Assembly: GCA_017893485.1 (NCBI GenBank)
Contig: CM030360.1
Span: 2,510,501 to 2,574,500, forward strand
Direction of reading: 5' to 3'
Source: Hemerocallis citrina
Lineage: Eukaryota > Streptophyta > Magnoliopsida > Asparagales > Asphodelaceae
Length of the DNA stretch: 64,000 nt
This document shows positions 1 to 10,443 of the stretch, one piece after another; positions within the stretch are counted from its first letter, which is position 1; each line of letters starts with the position of its first letter. A program made the position numbers and the translations under genes. The notes below the pieces were generated by a model, which worked only from the letters and a program-made list of their open reading frames with translations, did not search any database and was not told the origin of the DNA.

Positions 1-1134
1 TTCTTTCTTATCTCCTGCTCCCTAGCCGCCTTGGCCTTCGCCATCAACGCCCTATAGTCCATCTTGGAAGACTCTGCACAAACCGAATGAAAAAACTTAG
101 AAAAATTTTCAAGAACTTAAAGCAAAAAATAAAAATACCAGGGGCGTACTGGGGTCGATCGGACTGAGACCCCCTCGGAACAGAGCCTCCTCGGTGATGT
201 TCTTCCAACTAAGCGTCGGCAGGCCGAGGAGTTTCTTGAGGACTTCCGTCTCCTCGTCACTAAGCACTGGCTCCTTCTTCGCTCGCTTGGGCAGGCCCTC
301 CCTCGACCAAGCTATCGGAATTGCCCAGGGTTCGGGAGCTCGGACAATGAAGTACTTCTCCTTCCAATGCTTGATCGAGTCCGGGTTCTCGATCAACTTC
401 ACGCCTGTCCGCGGCGAAAGGTAGAACCTCTGCTCGTTCCTGTTCGGCTGGCAAGGACGGTAGAGGCTCCGAAGGAGAAACAGACTTGGCTCGGCGCCGA
501 TCTCTTGACACTGAAGAACAAACACCAAGACGTGCCTCCAAGTGTTCGGCATCAGTTGGGCAGGACACAAGCCGTACCAATTGAGGACCTCGACAATAAA
601 CGGATGCAGCGGCAAACGAAGCCTAGCGGCCAAGGAGTCGAGAGGAAAAAAGCACATGTCGGCCGAAGATGACGTGCAGACTCAGAAACCTGGTCCAGGG
701 AGAAGTAGCCCGTACTCGGCAGGGATCTGGAATCCGGTCCGGATCCGATGCAGATCAGCCTCCGTAAGAACCGAAGTGATCTGGTCCACCTCGGACAACT
801 CTCTCAGCTCGTTCTCCTCTACCGACTTGGCGGTGCCCTGGGTCACCTTCTCCAGCATCTCTTCGGAGTAGCTCCGAACTCCCCCCACGCTCGACAGAAC
901 GATCGGCTGCCGACCGAACTCCCCTGCCTTCTTCGGCTGCTCTATGACCGTCACGACCCCCTTACCCTTCCGGGAGCACACTGCAACATCCTGGGGTAGC
1001 TCGGCGACCTCCCCACTCTTGCTCGGCCGGACCACGGTCTGCTCGGTCAACTCTACCACCTCCTTCTCTTCACCCGCTCGGCTGACGACTCGGTCCGAGG
1101 CGGGGGTCTCATCCGAAGAAGTAATCTTAACCAT
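1..1134 (-). pseudogene. antisense extra ORF of Tat element (copy A), Transposase_28-like, interrupted
   Basis: This spliced gene runs against the host element. Exon 1 is 1134-150 and starts MVKITSSDE. An in-frame TGA at 684-682 interrupts it, and the same frame then continues through a domain I recognise as the plant 'putative gypsy type transposon' family (Transposase_28-like), with landmarks LHPFIVEVLNWYG, KHWKEKYFIVR and GGLSPIDPS. The intron is 149-74 (GT at 149, AG before 73). Exon 2 starts in phase at 73 and reads a Lys/Ala-rich, probably coiled-coil stretch (MDYRALMAKAKAAR) to the window edge. The intron has the same position and phase in copies B and C. The molecular function is unknown. 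The single TGA suggests a recently dead or readthrough copy. Confidence 0.75.
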
Positions 1135-1327
1135 TTTTCTAAAGAGAGAGGAAAGAGACTGACCTTGAAGTGACTGTTACGGTCGGAAAAGTTCGCCGGA
1201 GCAAAGAAACGCTTTGCCGCGACAGCTAGCAGCGCCACCCAGGAGCAAAAAACTTCGATGGTGAGAAGTAAAAACTTGAGCAAGAAAGTAAAAGTGAATA
1301 ATGAGATTGGGGGTGGGGGAAGTGAAG

Positions 1328-1334
1328 TTTTATA
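1328..1334 (-). promoter_or_regulatory. TATA box of antisense gene, copy A
   Basis: CTATAAAAC on the minus strand lies about 190 bp before the first ATG of the antisense gene. A C-rich stretch (CTTCCCCCACCCCC) and a CT-rich leader follow it. Copy C has the same layout (TATAAAT at 32796, then runs of C). The initiation site itself is inferred. Confidence 0.55.
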
Positions 1335-2429
1335 GTAAAAGAAAAAGTCTCTTGGACTTCATTACGTAAGGGCGCAACTCTTACGTAAGCCCAAACGACT
1401 TTGTGACCGAGCAGCAACGGTTGGCGAAAAGACAAAACGTTTCGATACAAGTCAAATAGCTCGGCACACACGGGATCAAAATCCGAGCGACGTGCGATCC
1501 GACCTCAACATCAAAGAGCCCGGTCGGCTACCGAACAAGAGCCCGTCTTGAGATTCGTGCCGCCATCCACCGGCTCAGATCGCGCCACATTGCCCGGATG
1601 AAGCACTTCGGACCCGGACACCCCGCATCTGTCCCAGGAAGCAAGAGAAAATATGGATTAAAAGTTTTAAGGCACCCGCCCTCGGCGAGTGCCCCGGGCC
1701 CCAGGACTCGGTCGGTTCCCCTCTCACCCGTGAGCAACTCGAGGCTTACGGCCTCGGAAGCCGAAACCACGAATCGTTCAAGGGTGGGAGAAAAACCACC
1801 ATCGCGTGAGGCCCAGTTAGAAGGCAGATCGACCCACCTCCCATCTCTAGCTCCTTCGGGCTGACAACCATCAGAAGCCGTCAGCCCGGAAGGAAGACAG
1901 AGATCGGAGAAGACCCATCCGTCCGAGGCACCTTGTCCCCCGGGTCTGGACTCCGGTCGTCACCCCTTCTGCCCTGATCTCCCCTGGCCCTGACATCCGC
2001 GTCGGGGCTGTCAGAGTCAGGAGAAGATCACGGCGGAAGAGTGACCACCCATCCGACGCTCTTAGGGTTAGAATTTTTCAAAAAAGCAGGCATCCGCCCA
2101 AGGCAGACACCTTTGATGGTCGATGAACCACCATTACTGTGATTGAAGCTACAGGGGGAGCGGGGTATTTATAACCTCCCCCCAAGGACCAGCCATTATG
2201 GCCCTCGGGAGGCCAAACGACGGAAGCCCAGCAGTCACGCCTAGGGAGCTGAAGCGCCACGCATTAATTAGAGAACGTCATTTTAATGACCCCGGGAAGT
2301 TGGAACGGCCGGCACAAATCCTGGGGCGCCATTAATGCTCCCTGAGGGCAGCCAGTAGCTCAGCTCGGCCTTCTCACGAAGGCCCAACGGCTCGCCATCG
2401 CCCTTGCCGACCCATAAACCCTCAGACTC
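1335..2429. other. spacer upstream of antisense gene, with a second TATA/C-rich module
   Basis: This stretch shows no coding signal. It holds isolated copies of the 'cgagattcgtgcc..atccaacggctcagatcgcgcc' type motif that is arrayed further right. It also holds a minus-strand TATAAATA (2173-2166) followed by a CCCCGCTCCCCC tract, which resembles the antisense-gene promoter about 840 bp downstream. The module may be a second promoter or a remnant of an older insertion. Confidence 0.4.
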
Positions 2430-3870
2430 CCGGTCGGCAAACCGAGCAAGTGCCCATCCGAGCCCCAAAACGGAGAAAATTCACTTTCTCCTCAACATTC
2501 GTGTAAGATCTCGATCAGACGGCCCAGATCTTGCCAACGTCGCTAAACGACAAGATAGCGTTTTCTTGGGAACGGAGCCGTCTCGAGATTCGTGCCATCA
2601 TCCAACAGCCCAGATATTGCCAGCGTCGCTAAACGACAAGATAGCATTTTCTTGAAAACGGAGCCCGTCTCGAGATTCGTGCCACCATCCAACGGCTCAG
2701 ATCGCGCCACGTCGCTCGGACAGCCGAATCCTTAGACGCCCGGTCGGCTAACTGAGCAAGTGCCCATCCGAGCCCCAAAACGGAGAAAATTCACTTTCTC
2801 CTCAACATTCGTGTAAGATCTCGATCAGACGGCCCAGATCTTGCCAGCATCGCTAAATGACAAGATAGCGTTTTCTTGGGATCTGGGCCCGTCTCGAGAT
2901 TCGTGCCATCATCCAACGGCTCAGATCGCGCCACGCCGCTCAGATAGCCGAACCCTTAGACTCCCGGTCGGCTAACCGAGCAAGTGCCCATCCGAGCCCC
3001 AAAACGGAGAAAATTCACTTTCTCCTTAACATTCGTGTAAGATCTCGATCAGACGGCCCAGATCTTGCCAGCGTCGCTAAACGACAAGATAGCGTTTTCT
3101 TGAGAGCGGAGCCGTCTCGAGATTCGTGCCATCATCCAATGGCCCAGATCTTGCCAGCGTCGCTAAACGACGTGATAACGTTTTCTTGGGAACGAAGCCC
3201 ATCTCGAGATTCGTGCCACCATCCAACGACTCAGATCTCGCCACGCCGCTCGGATAGCCGAATCCTTAGATGCCCGGTCGGCTAACCGAGCAAGTGCCCA
3301 TCCGAGCCCCAAAACGGAGAAAATTCACTTTCTCCTCAACATTCGTGTAAGATCTCGATCAGACGGCCCAGATCTTACCAGCGTCGCTAAACGACAAGAT
3401 AGCATTTTCTTGGGATCTGGGCCCGTCTCGAGATTCGTGCCATCATCCAACGGCTCAGATCGCGCCACGCCGCTCGGATAGCCGAACCCTTAGACCTCCG
3501 GTCGGCTAACCGAGCAAGTGCCCATCCGAGCTCCAAAACAGAGAAAAAAAGGCGCCGAGCGACCACGACCGTTGGATCTTCCAGAAATTCGCGCTTCTGA
3601 TGATGAACGGTCCAGATCGTGCCACGTGCGCTAAACGACAAGATAGCGTTTTCTTGGGAACTGAGCCCGTCTCGAGATTCGCGCCACCATCCGACGGCTC
3701 AGATCGCGCCACGTCGCTCGGACAGCCGAACCCTTATACCCCCGGTCGGCTGACCGAACAAATGCCCATCCGAGTTCCAAAAGCGAGAAAATGACTACCG
3801 AACGACCACAACCGTTGGATCTTTCAGAAATTCGCGCTTCTGGTGATGAACAGTCCAGATCAAGCCACGC
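2430..3870 (+). repeat. tandem array with alternating long and short units (copy A)
   Basis: The landmark 'caagtgcccatccgagc' recurs near 2447, 2756, 2981, 3291 and 3519, so the spacings are about 309, 225, 310 and 228 bp. The long unit carries one extra subunit of about 84 bp ('gtctcgagattcgtgcc ... cgacaagatagcgttttcttgg'). The same motifs occur in element N (52930-55380) in the same orientation relative to the element. Confidence 0.85.
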
Positions 3871-4272
3871 CATAAATAGGTATTAAAAATCAATTTTTAT
3901 TTATTTTAATCGTTTTATTTATTTAAAAATTGCGAAAAAATTACTAAAAATTCGGGAAAATTAACTAGAAATTCTAGAAAATAATTATAAATTCGGGGGA
4001 ATATTTTTGAGCCCCTGAACGAACAATTATTACCTAGAATGTATTGTTAAGGCCCCCGAACGACTGGTTAACACATCGCAAAATTAAATAAATAATCCGA
4101 AAAAATAGATAAAAACCGTCGGATATTCAACAAGCCTCAAGAACAGCTTACAGCTTCAAAAATCACCTCACTACCCCCTTCGAGATTCAAAACCCTCCAT
4201 TCAGACTCCGATACAACTCCACTAGCCACTGAAACAGTTAAACTACTCCTCAAAGGCTGATCACACTCAGTC
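3871..4272. other. A+T-rich spacer before polypurine tract (copy A)
   Basis: No gene is seen. The stretch is rich in 'aaaattcgggaaaattaactagaaattc' type sequence. Element N has an equivalent A+T-rich block at about 52640-52940, also next to its polypurine tract, so it belongs to the element's 3' untranslated region. Confidence 0.6.
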
Positions 4273-4290
4273 TTTAGGAGTGGGGGCTCG
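4273..4290 (+). other. polypurine tract of copy A
   Basis: TTTAGGAGTGGGGGCTCG lies directly before the LTR start TGATATGG. Nearly the same tract abuts the 3' LTRs of element N (52508-52490) and copy C (30719-30701). It would prime plus-strand DNA synthesis. Confidence 0.8.
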
Positions 4291-4911
4291 TGATATGGCT
4301 AAAAATGGGGTTAAATCGGAACCGTCCAGATTGGGCACGAATCTTGAAGCTCAGGGGTAAAATGGTAATTTCGCATATTGATGGGCCCGAAGTGGGCACT
4401 AGATCTCCCCTTCACAGATCCAATAATCCGCGAACGGATCCACTCCAGCTGAGTACGGGTCCCGACCCAAGACAAACCCAGACCAGCAAGAGGAAATCAG
4501 GGTCTCTGATTTGACTAAATCAACGGGCCTGATTCGCGGTTATCCTCTCACCGGGAATCAGGAATCAGTTTCCTAAACTAATTATGAGGATTTTACTCCT
4601 AACGGTATCACAGGAAATCAGATCCCTAATCAAATTCCCATGGCGACTATAAATACCTCCGACCTATCACTATTACAAGGTAATCACTCTTTTTCCAATT
4701 AAAGCTCTTTCTTAATCATATCACTGGTTACTGACAAGAGCGTCGGAGGGTGCGTCGCCGGGATCAACCCCGGTGTATCGCACTTCCTTGCAGGTGAACG
4801 GCGAGAGTCAGCAGCCCAATTCCGATGAACAGGCTTGGATTCGCTATTCAGATTTTTCCACGAACTCACAAATTCTATCTGTTGGCCCCCACACCAAATT
4901 TAGCGGCAACA
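4291..4911 (+). repeat. 3' LTR of Tat copy A
   Basis: This 621-bp LTR starts TGATATGGCTAAAAAT and ends GCGGCAACA. It carries a TATAAATA box at 4648-4655. Length, ends and internal order match the LTRs of element N (621 and 619 bp), so both belong to one family. The 5-bp flank on the right is ATAAT; its partner is off the window. Confidence 0.9.
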
Positions 4912-5377
4912 ATAATTAAATAAAGGAATTAAATTAATACCCGATGATGTGGCCAAATCGAAACCGTTGATCACAACTGTGCTCCAGCGTTGAGGAGATC
5001 AGACTGCGAAGATCACGCCCCGCCTTACCTGGTGTCAGGCTTACCTAGTGCGAAGCACTACGTACGCTTTTGAGGATATCCAAGCCGTTGATCATCACAA
5101 GTGCAGAAATCGGGGAGATCTGATGGTCCACATGTCACCTCATGCCTGTGTTACTCAGTGTCACAGTTATCAGGTGTGGCACCGGGTATGGCGCCACTTG
5201 GGCGTTGACCGGTCAATGTTGACCTCGACTTTTTTTGGTGGCAACACGTGTCCCTTAGGGCACGTGCAGCACACGTGCCCCTCCTTCCCCCCTTTTTTCT
5301 TATTCTTTCCTTTTTCTTTTGCGGGCTTTTGGGCCTCTTTTTTTTGGGCTTTCCCTGACGGTAGGGGCCCGATATGA

Positions 5378-5384
5378 TATAAAA
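5378..5384 (+). promoter_or_regulatory. TATA-like element of antisense gene, copy B
   Basis: TATAAAAAA lies upstream of the copy B antisense gene, with C-rich sequence (aaaccccgacccccac) and a CT-rich leader downstream, the same order as in copies A and C. The exact TATA is uncertain because a TTTAAAAA at about 5427 lies closer to the C-rich tract. Confidence 0.4.
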
Positions 5385-5601
5385 AATATTAAAAGAGGCC
5401 CATGAGCTCAGGGGTCTCGGGGGTTTAAAAACCCCGACCCCCACTAATTCCCTCATTTCTCTCCTTCCCATCTTCTGATCAATTCTCTCTCCTAAAAAAC
5501 CCTGGCAAAATTATTTCTTCTCCGATGAACTGTTCCGAGCGTACGAATCACTTCGGGTAATATATAATATTTTATTAGTTAGTCTAGGGTTTTCTAGGGC
5601 G

Positions 5602-8476
5602 ATGAATCCCCTTCAGATCAATCTGTTGAAGAAGTGTCTACCTCTCATCCCAGTAGAAGAGAGAAGGGGAAGGAGGTAGCGGAGCGATCTTCTGTGAAGG
5701 TAGAGGAGTTGATGTTGATAGGAGAGTTGAAGAGTTTGAAAGACTCTCGTGCCCTCTAACGGGTCTCACCCATTTTCGTCAGTACCCCGATGATTTAGGG
5801 GATGTGGTGGAGCATGGTCTTCAGTACGAGGAGTAGGTGCTGAGCTGAGCTTAACTGTGCTTCGGACGCTCTTTAGCCTTCATCAAAAGAGCAAGTTAGA
5901 GTTCTGTGTCTACCTCACTCCTTGTGATGGGGTGAAACTGATTGAGGTCCCAGATTTGATTAAGAGTTGGAAAGAGAAGTTTTTTGTAATGCGTAGTCCA
6001 GGGCCTTGGGGGATTCCCATTAAATTGCAAACAACAGTGCCGAAGCGTGTTAGGGTAGAGCCGGTGTTGAGGGACGTGGAGAAGAAGTTGTGCGAAGACC
6101 TCCTTAGGCGGGAACCATTAAGGTGGAGGCAGGTCACGGAAGAGGTTCTCTTTCTAGGGGGTCTTAGCCCAATAGACCCTAGTACGACTTTAGTTTTTTA
6201 TTTGCTTAAGTGTTTTAATGTCTTATTCTCGCGCATTTTGCTTCTTATTTTGATGCCTCACCTTGTTTCCTTTATGGCAGACACTGTGGGTATGTATTTT
6301 GCGGCGATCATGACGAAGCACACCGGACTCAGTTCTAAAGTGCCCGATAAGTAGAAGAGGAAGCGGACGGTGACAAGGCCTGGGGGTGGGCTGACGGCTA
6401 GGAGCTCGTCGCCCTCTTCGCCTGCTGCGGACCTGGGCTCACCTTGGGCATCTTCTAGGAGTCTGGGGTGCTTCTTTGATGTCTTTGATCGAGCGGGAGC
6501 ACCCACCTCAGGTTGTTTTTGCTGATGCGGCTCTCTTTGATCGATTGAAGACAATATATGCCCGAGACTGGACCATTAAGCTGCACGATGGTTTTATTGG
6601 GGACGGAGACAGTTGTATGAAGACGATTTGGCGTTTCTTGACTCCGAAGGACATGGCTAGGATTGTCGTGGAGGGGCCTGACACCTCAGCTATGGAGTTG
6701 GCTCAGGCCACCATGTTGGTATGTGCTGTTGTTTTGCTTTTGTTTGTTTGTTCTTGAAGTTGTTATTTGCATCTCCCATATTCTGAAGTTTTTTTGTCTT
6801 CTTTTTGTAGATCACTTGCCGTCTTAGCAACCTTTTGATACAGGTTGTGGAGGACGAGACACGCTGAAGGTCGGAGGTCGACAAGGCCAATTCGGACAGG
6901 GCAAAGGTCGTGAAGGACTGGGAGGCGGCTGAGATCCAGGGAAAGGCTTTTTGTGAGCGGATTGCTCAGCTTGAAACGGAGTTGAAGAGGAAGAAGGAGG
7001 AAGCGATCAGGGCGATGGAGGAGGCGGTAGCTCGTGTGAGGTTAGAGGCGGAGAACCATATGTTTGCCAACATGAAGAAGTCCTACCGCAAATCCATCAA
7101 TGATGTGATCGAGCCCGTCCCCCACTTTGACATGAAAGCATACTATCTGGGATTACAACCAGGAAGGGAGCCAATACCGCAGGATGCGGGGGAGGATGAG
7201 AAGATGGAGCAAGGAGAGACTGCTATTGGAGAGGCGGAGGCCCCCGTAGAGGGTGCAGGAGTGAAGGGGAAGGAGGTCATCAGGATCCCCCCCAGCTCGG
7301 TCTACCGAGGTGGATCCTTGACTCCTCTCCTTTTCTTCTGTAGTAGTTTTTTGTTTAGTTGCTCGTTGTATGTGCTTAATAGCAGACTGACCACCGTTTG
7401 ATGTATCTTTATCTCTTTGAATTAGAATGAAAACCTTTTTTTGGTATTTGGTACTTGTGTTCTTTTTAACTGACAATGGTTTTCAGTGCGTTGGATTTGA
7501 ATCTTGAGTCTTTACGTCTTTAGTAGCTTTGATTACCACTGCTGTAGTGACCCCCTGCTATTTTCTACTATCAGGTTGTTGTGTATGTTGGGAGCGATCC
7601 CCGCGATGGCGAGATTGCTTGTCTCCGTACCAGGCTACGCGTGACGGAGTTGAGGCTTACTTGCTTATGGGAGAAGCTATTCAAGGCAGAAGTGGAGCTC
7701 GGCTACTTGAGGAGTGTGTTGACCAGGAGGAATATCAAAGTGCGTCATCTTGGTGACTGCCTTCAGGAGACGTCTCTGTCCGATGTGAAGGGGTGCTTAC
7801 ACTACGATGAGATTCCTCTTGGTGAGACGGTCGTCGGGATGGACTTAGAGATTAAATCCCTTCGTCGTTCTTTGCTTGTGGCTACAATCGAGAGGGATGA
7901 GTTGAAGAACGTGGTGCTTGAGAAAAAGGTCATCGCTAAATTCTCGAGAGGTCGTCCCTGAATTCTCGAGAGAGACTCATCTGGACTGTTTAGTGTGCAC
8001 TCGTACAGTCCATTGGAAGATTAAGGTGAAGGATGTCCATCTTAAGGAGAGGCTTGTCGAGTAGGAAGTGGATATCCATCGGTTGAAGCGACTTCTTGAG
8101 GGGATTAGGACTAGGAACACATCTTGTTATGGTGATGAGATAAATCAAGGGAGGTCATTTCATAAATTGGCTTTACGTTCGCATGGGACCTCGAGGAAAC
8201 CGGGAGATGCCAAAGTAGAGTGGCCAGTTCATCAAGTGTTGCCTCGGCTGGAGGGGCAGCGCATGTTGATGGCCACACAACTCGGACTCAATCTGCGGAT
8301 TTGGTCTTCCCTTCAGATCGTTTGAGAGATCGAGGTGGTGCTTCAGTAGTCGGGAGGAGCCGTAGGCTACGCGTGTCCCTTAACAGGAATATCCCTTTTT
8401 CACGAGGGAGTAGAGATGACTCTGAGGGAGACTTGCAATTGACTGCTTCTTTTGAATTTGTATTGAGATGTTGATG
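5602..8476 (+). pseudogene. antisense extra ORF of Tat element (copy B), internally deleted
   Basis: Exon 1 (to 6181) has stops and frameshifts and lacks the first half of the conserved domain; recognisable sequence resumes at about 5857 with the block containing KSWKEKFFVMRSPGPWGIPI and ends GGLSPIDPS. The intron is 6182-6280. Exon 2 is 6281-6718 (reads MYFAAIMTKHTG, then a stop). Later exons are suggested at 6811-7308 (coiled-coil-rich: KDWEAAEIQ ... LETELKRKKEEAIRAMEEAVARVRL) and 7575-7974 (heptad-like, Leu/Glu/Arg-rich). Intron 1 has the same position and phase as in copies A and C. It is broken at several points and its function is unknown. Confidence 0.65.
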
Positions 8477-8779
8477 TGAAATGAAAATTTTCTAAGTGTT
8501 CAAGCATTGTCTCTTTGAGTAGTAACTTTTTATGTTTAGAGCAGTTGTGGCAACTTTAGTAGAGGGATGGACCTCTTGTATTCTTGTTGTGGCGAGTTGC
8601 GGGAGTATCCTTTGGGAGGGGCATGGCCTCATTTTTGTGAATCGGGGTGGCTATCCCGTTGTGATAGCTTGCTTTGAATGGTGAGTGAGGCTCTAACTCG
8701 ATTGGTTGTACGTTGCTAAAGCAACTTCGTGCAAGGGGTGTAAACTTCAAGCTTGTTTTTAAAGCATTTTAGGAGCAGA

Positions 8780-9420
8780 TCAAGTGGCGAGTTAAGTCTC
8801 TAAGCTTGCTCGGGTGCGTGCTACTAGACCGAATTTATGAACCTCGAGTATGGACTCCGAACGGGTTGACGACAAGTTTTGGGATCAGATCGAATGGCAA
8901 GGCGTGCTCAAACTCTTACTTGGTGGCAAGTGGCTAAAGCGACTCTAAGAACCATGAGTATGGACTCCGCATTTGTCCTGCATTGTTTTGGGAGTATATC
9001 GAATGGCGAGGTGTGCCCCGCCCTTGCTCGGCGACAAGTAGCTAGAGTGACTCTACGAACCATGAGTATGGACCCCGAACAGGTTGACGACGAGTTTTGG
9101 AAGCATTCGAATGGCGAGGCATGTCTTGCACACTTACTCAGCTGCAAGTGGCTAGAGTGACTCTAAGAACCATGAGTATGGACTCCACACTTGTCCGGGG
9201 GTTGTTTTGGGAGCATATCGAATGGCGAGACGTGCCCTGTGCTTATTGTGGTAAGTAGCTAGAGCAACTCTAAGAACCAAGAGTATGGACTCCGAACAGG
9301 TTGACGACGAGTTTTGAGAGTAGTCGAATGGCGAGTGATACCCCACACACTTGCTCCGTGGCAAGTGGCTAGAAGGGCTCTAAGAACCATGAGTATGGAC
9401 CACGAATTCGTCCGTTGGGA
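8780..9420. repeat. tandem array of about 110-bp units (copy B)
   Basis: Six units are marked by 'accatgagtatggactcc' near 8841, 8951, 9059, 9169, 9276 and 9386 (spacing 107-110 bp). Each holds 'gttttgggag...tcgaatggcgagg'. The layout matches the 110-bp units of element N at 58740-59410 ('gttgtgggagcaattccgaacggcga'). Confidence 0.9.
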
Positions 9421-9638
9421 TGCTTAGTGAGTAGATAGTGCTGTTCGGGGGCGAACCATGTATTTAACTCATTGTTTGCATCCGGTGGAATTGTACAAGA
9501 ATTTTGCAAATGAAAAGACTAACTTTATTTGAAGAATAAAACTAAGTGGTTGCTTTGATTGCAAGCCTTTTTTACATGTTGTGACTACTATAAGTGGCAG
9601 CCTTTATTACATATTTTGAAGCTAACTAGTCAGGAGCG
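9421..9638. other. spacer between array and integrase end (copy B)
   Basis: This is A+T-rich sequence without a coding signal, the 3' flank of the integrase remnant on the minus strand. Confidence 0.4.
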
Positions 9639-9691
9639 TTAAGTGCCCTCGTTGTACTTCATCATGTGTTCGGCGTTCCAAGTTCTTGAAA

Positions 9692-9723
<32 letters not shown>

Positions 9724-10430
9724 ACCCCAAGGTCTTTAAGTTGGTAAACTATTGGGTAGACTACTTGTGAGATCTTGTATGGTCCCTCCCAATTAGGGGC
9801 GAGCTTTCTCTTCTTGCGTGGGTTGGATATTTCAAGCTTTCGAAGGACAAGGTCCCTCTCTTTGAGGTTGGCCGGATGAACCTTCTTGTTGTAGAACTTC
9901 TATACCCTCTGCTGGTAGATATTTCATCCCATGGTAGACTTCATTCGGACTTCTTCAACGAGATCTAGATTGGCCCGGAGGTCATTTGAGTTCTGCTCTT
10001 CGTTGAGGGAGAGAAGGAGAGGGGAAGGTAATCCTATTTCCAGAGGGATGAGTGCTTCCGTGCCGAAGGTGAGATTGAATGAGGATTCTCATTGTGAATT
10101 TGTAGGACCAGAGCATGTTCAGGGGTTCTTTGACCCGTAGCCCCTTCGGTGCTTCACAAAGTCTCTTCTTGAGGCCATCCAAGATTTGCCGATTGGTGTT
10201 CTCGGCTTGGCCGTTGGTCTGGGAGTGCGAGATAGATGAAAAGCATTATTCAACTCCCAGATCGGTGCAAAACTTATGGAATCCCTTGTCAGCAAACCGA
10301 GTTCCATTGTCGATGACTAGTGTGTGGGAAATCCCGAACAGGCAGACTATGTTCTTCCAGAAGAGTTGTTGGACTTTATGTTTTTGTGATTGTTGTTAGT
10401 GGTTTCGCCTCAACTCACTTTGTGAAGTAT
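9639..10430 (-). pseudogene. integrase C-terminal remnant, Tat type (copy B)
   Basis: Minus-strand fragments match the copy C integrase at 51868-50636. They include a DNGTRFA block, a TNGQAEN block followed by QILDGLKKRL, the tail region LGGTIQDLTS-like, and the end WNAEHMMKYNEGT before a stop at 9641-9639. Together they cover the second and third catalytic acidic residues and the C-terminal DNA-binding part. Frameshifts and stops are frequent, and a run of 31 C (9693-9723) replaces part of the tail. It is not functional. Confidence 0.75.
9693..9723. repeat. homopolymer run of C
   Basis: The run has 31 C on the plus strand, followed by A and four more C, within the copy B integrase remnant. 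It may be a real expansion or an assembly/sequencing artefact. Confidence 0.9.
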
Positions 10431-10443
10431 TTGATGGCTACCT

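Larger units (their letters stand above)
1..4911 (+). mobile_element. Tat-lineage Ty3/gypsy LTR retrotransposon, copy A (3' part)
   Basis: This is the 3' part of an LTR retrotransposon on the plus strand; the 5' LTR, gag and pol lie left of the window. In element order it shows an antisense extra gene (1-1134, minus), a long repeat-rich spacer (1335-4272), a polypurine tract (4273-4290) and the 3' LTR (4291-4911). The LTR starts TGATATGG and ends CAACA, and is clearly homologous to both LTRs of element N at 51869-63324. Antisense extra ORFs next to the 3' end are known for the Tat lineage, so the lineage call is by architecture plus kinship with copy C, which has Tat-type RNase H and integrase. 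The upstream target duplication cannot be checked. Confidence 0.8.
4912..10443 (-). mobile_element. Tat-lineage retrotransposon, copy B (fragment)
   Basis: This minus-strand fragment carries, in element order, the C-terminal half of integrase (10430-9639), a tandem array (9420-8780) and an antisense gene on the plus strand (about 5602-8476). The left end stops at copy A's 3' LTR, and no LTR of its own is visible. The right end breaks off inside integrase at about 10443, where similarity to copy C's integrase stops abruptly. It is the most degraded of the three Tat copies. Confidence 0.7.

Noticed and set aside
2430..3870. CRISPR-like pattern of repeats and spacers
   Set aside because: Units are long, repeats and 'spacers' are both repeated, and the setting is a plant retrotransposon.
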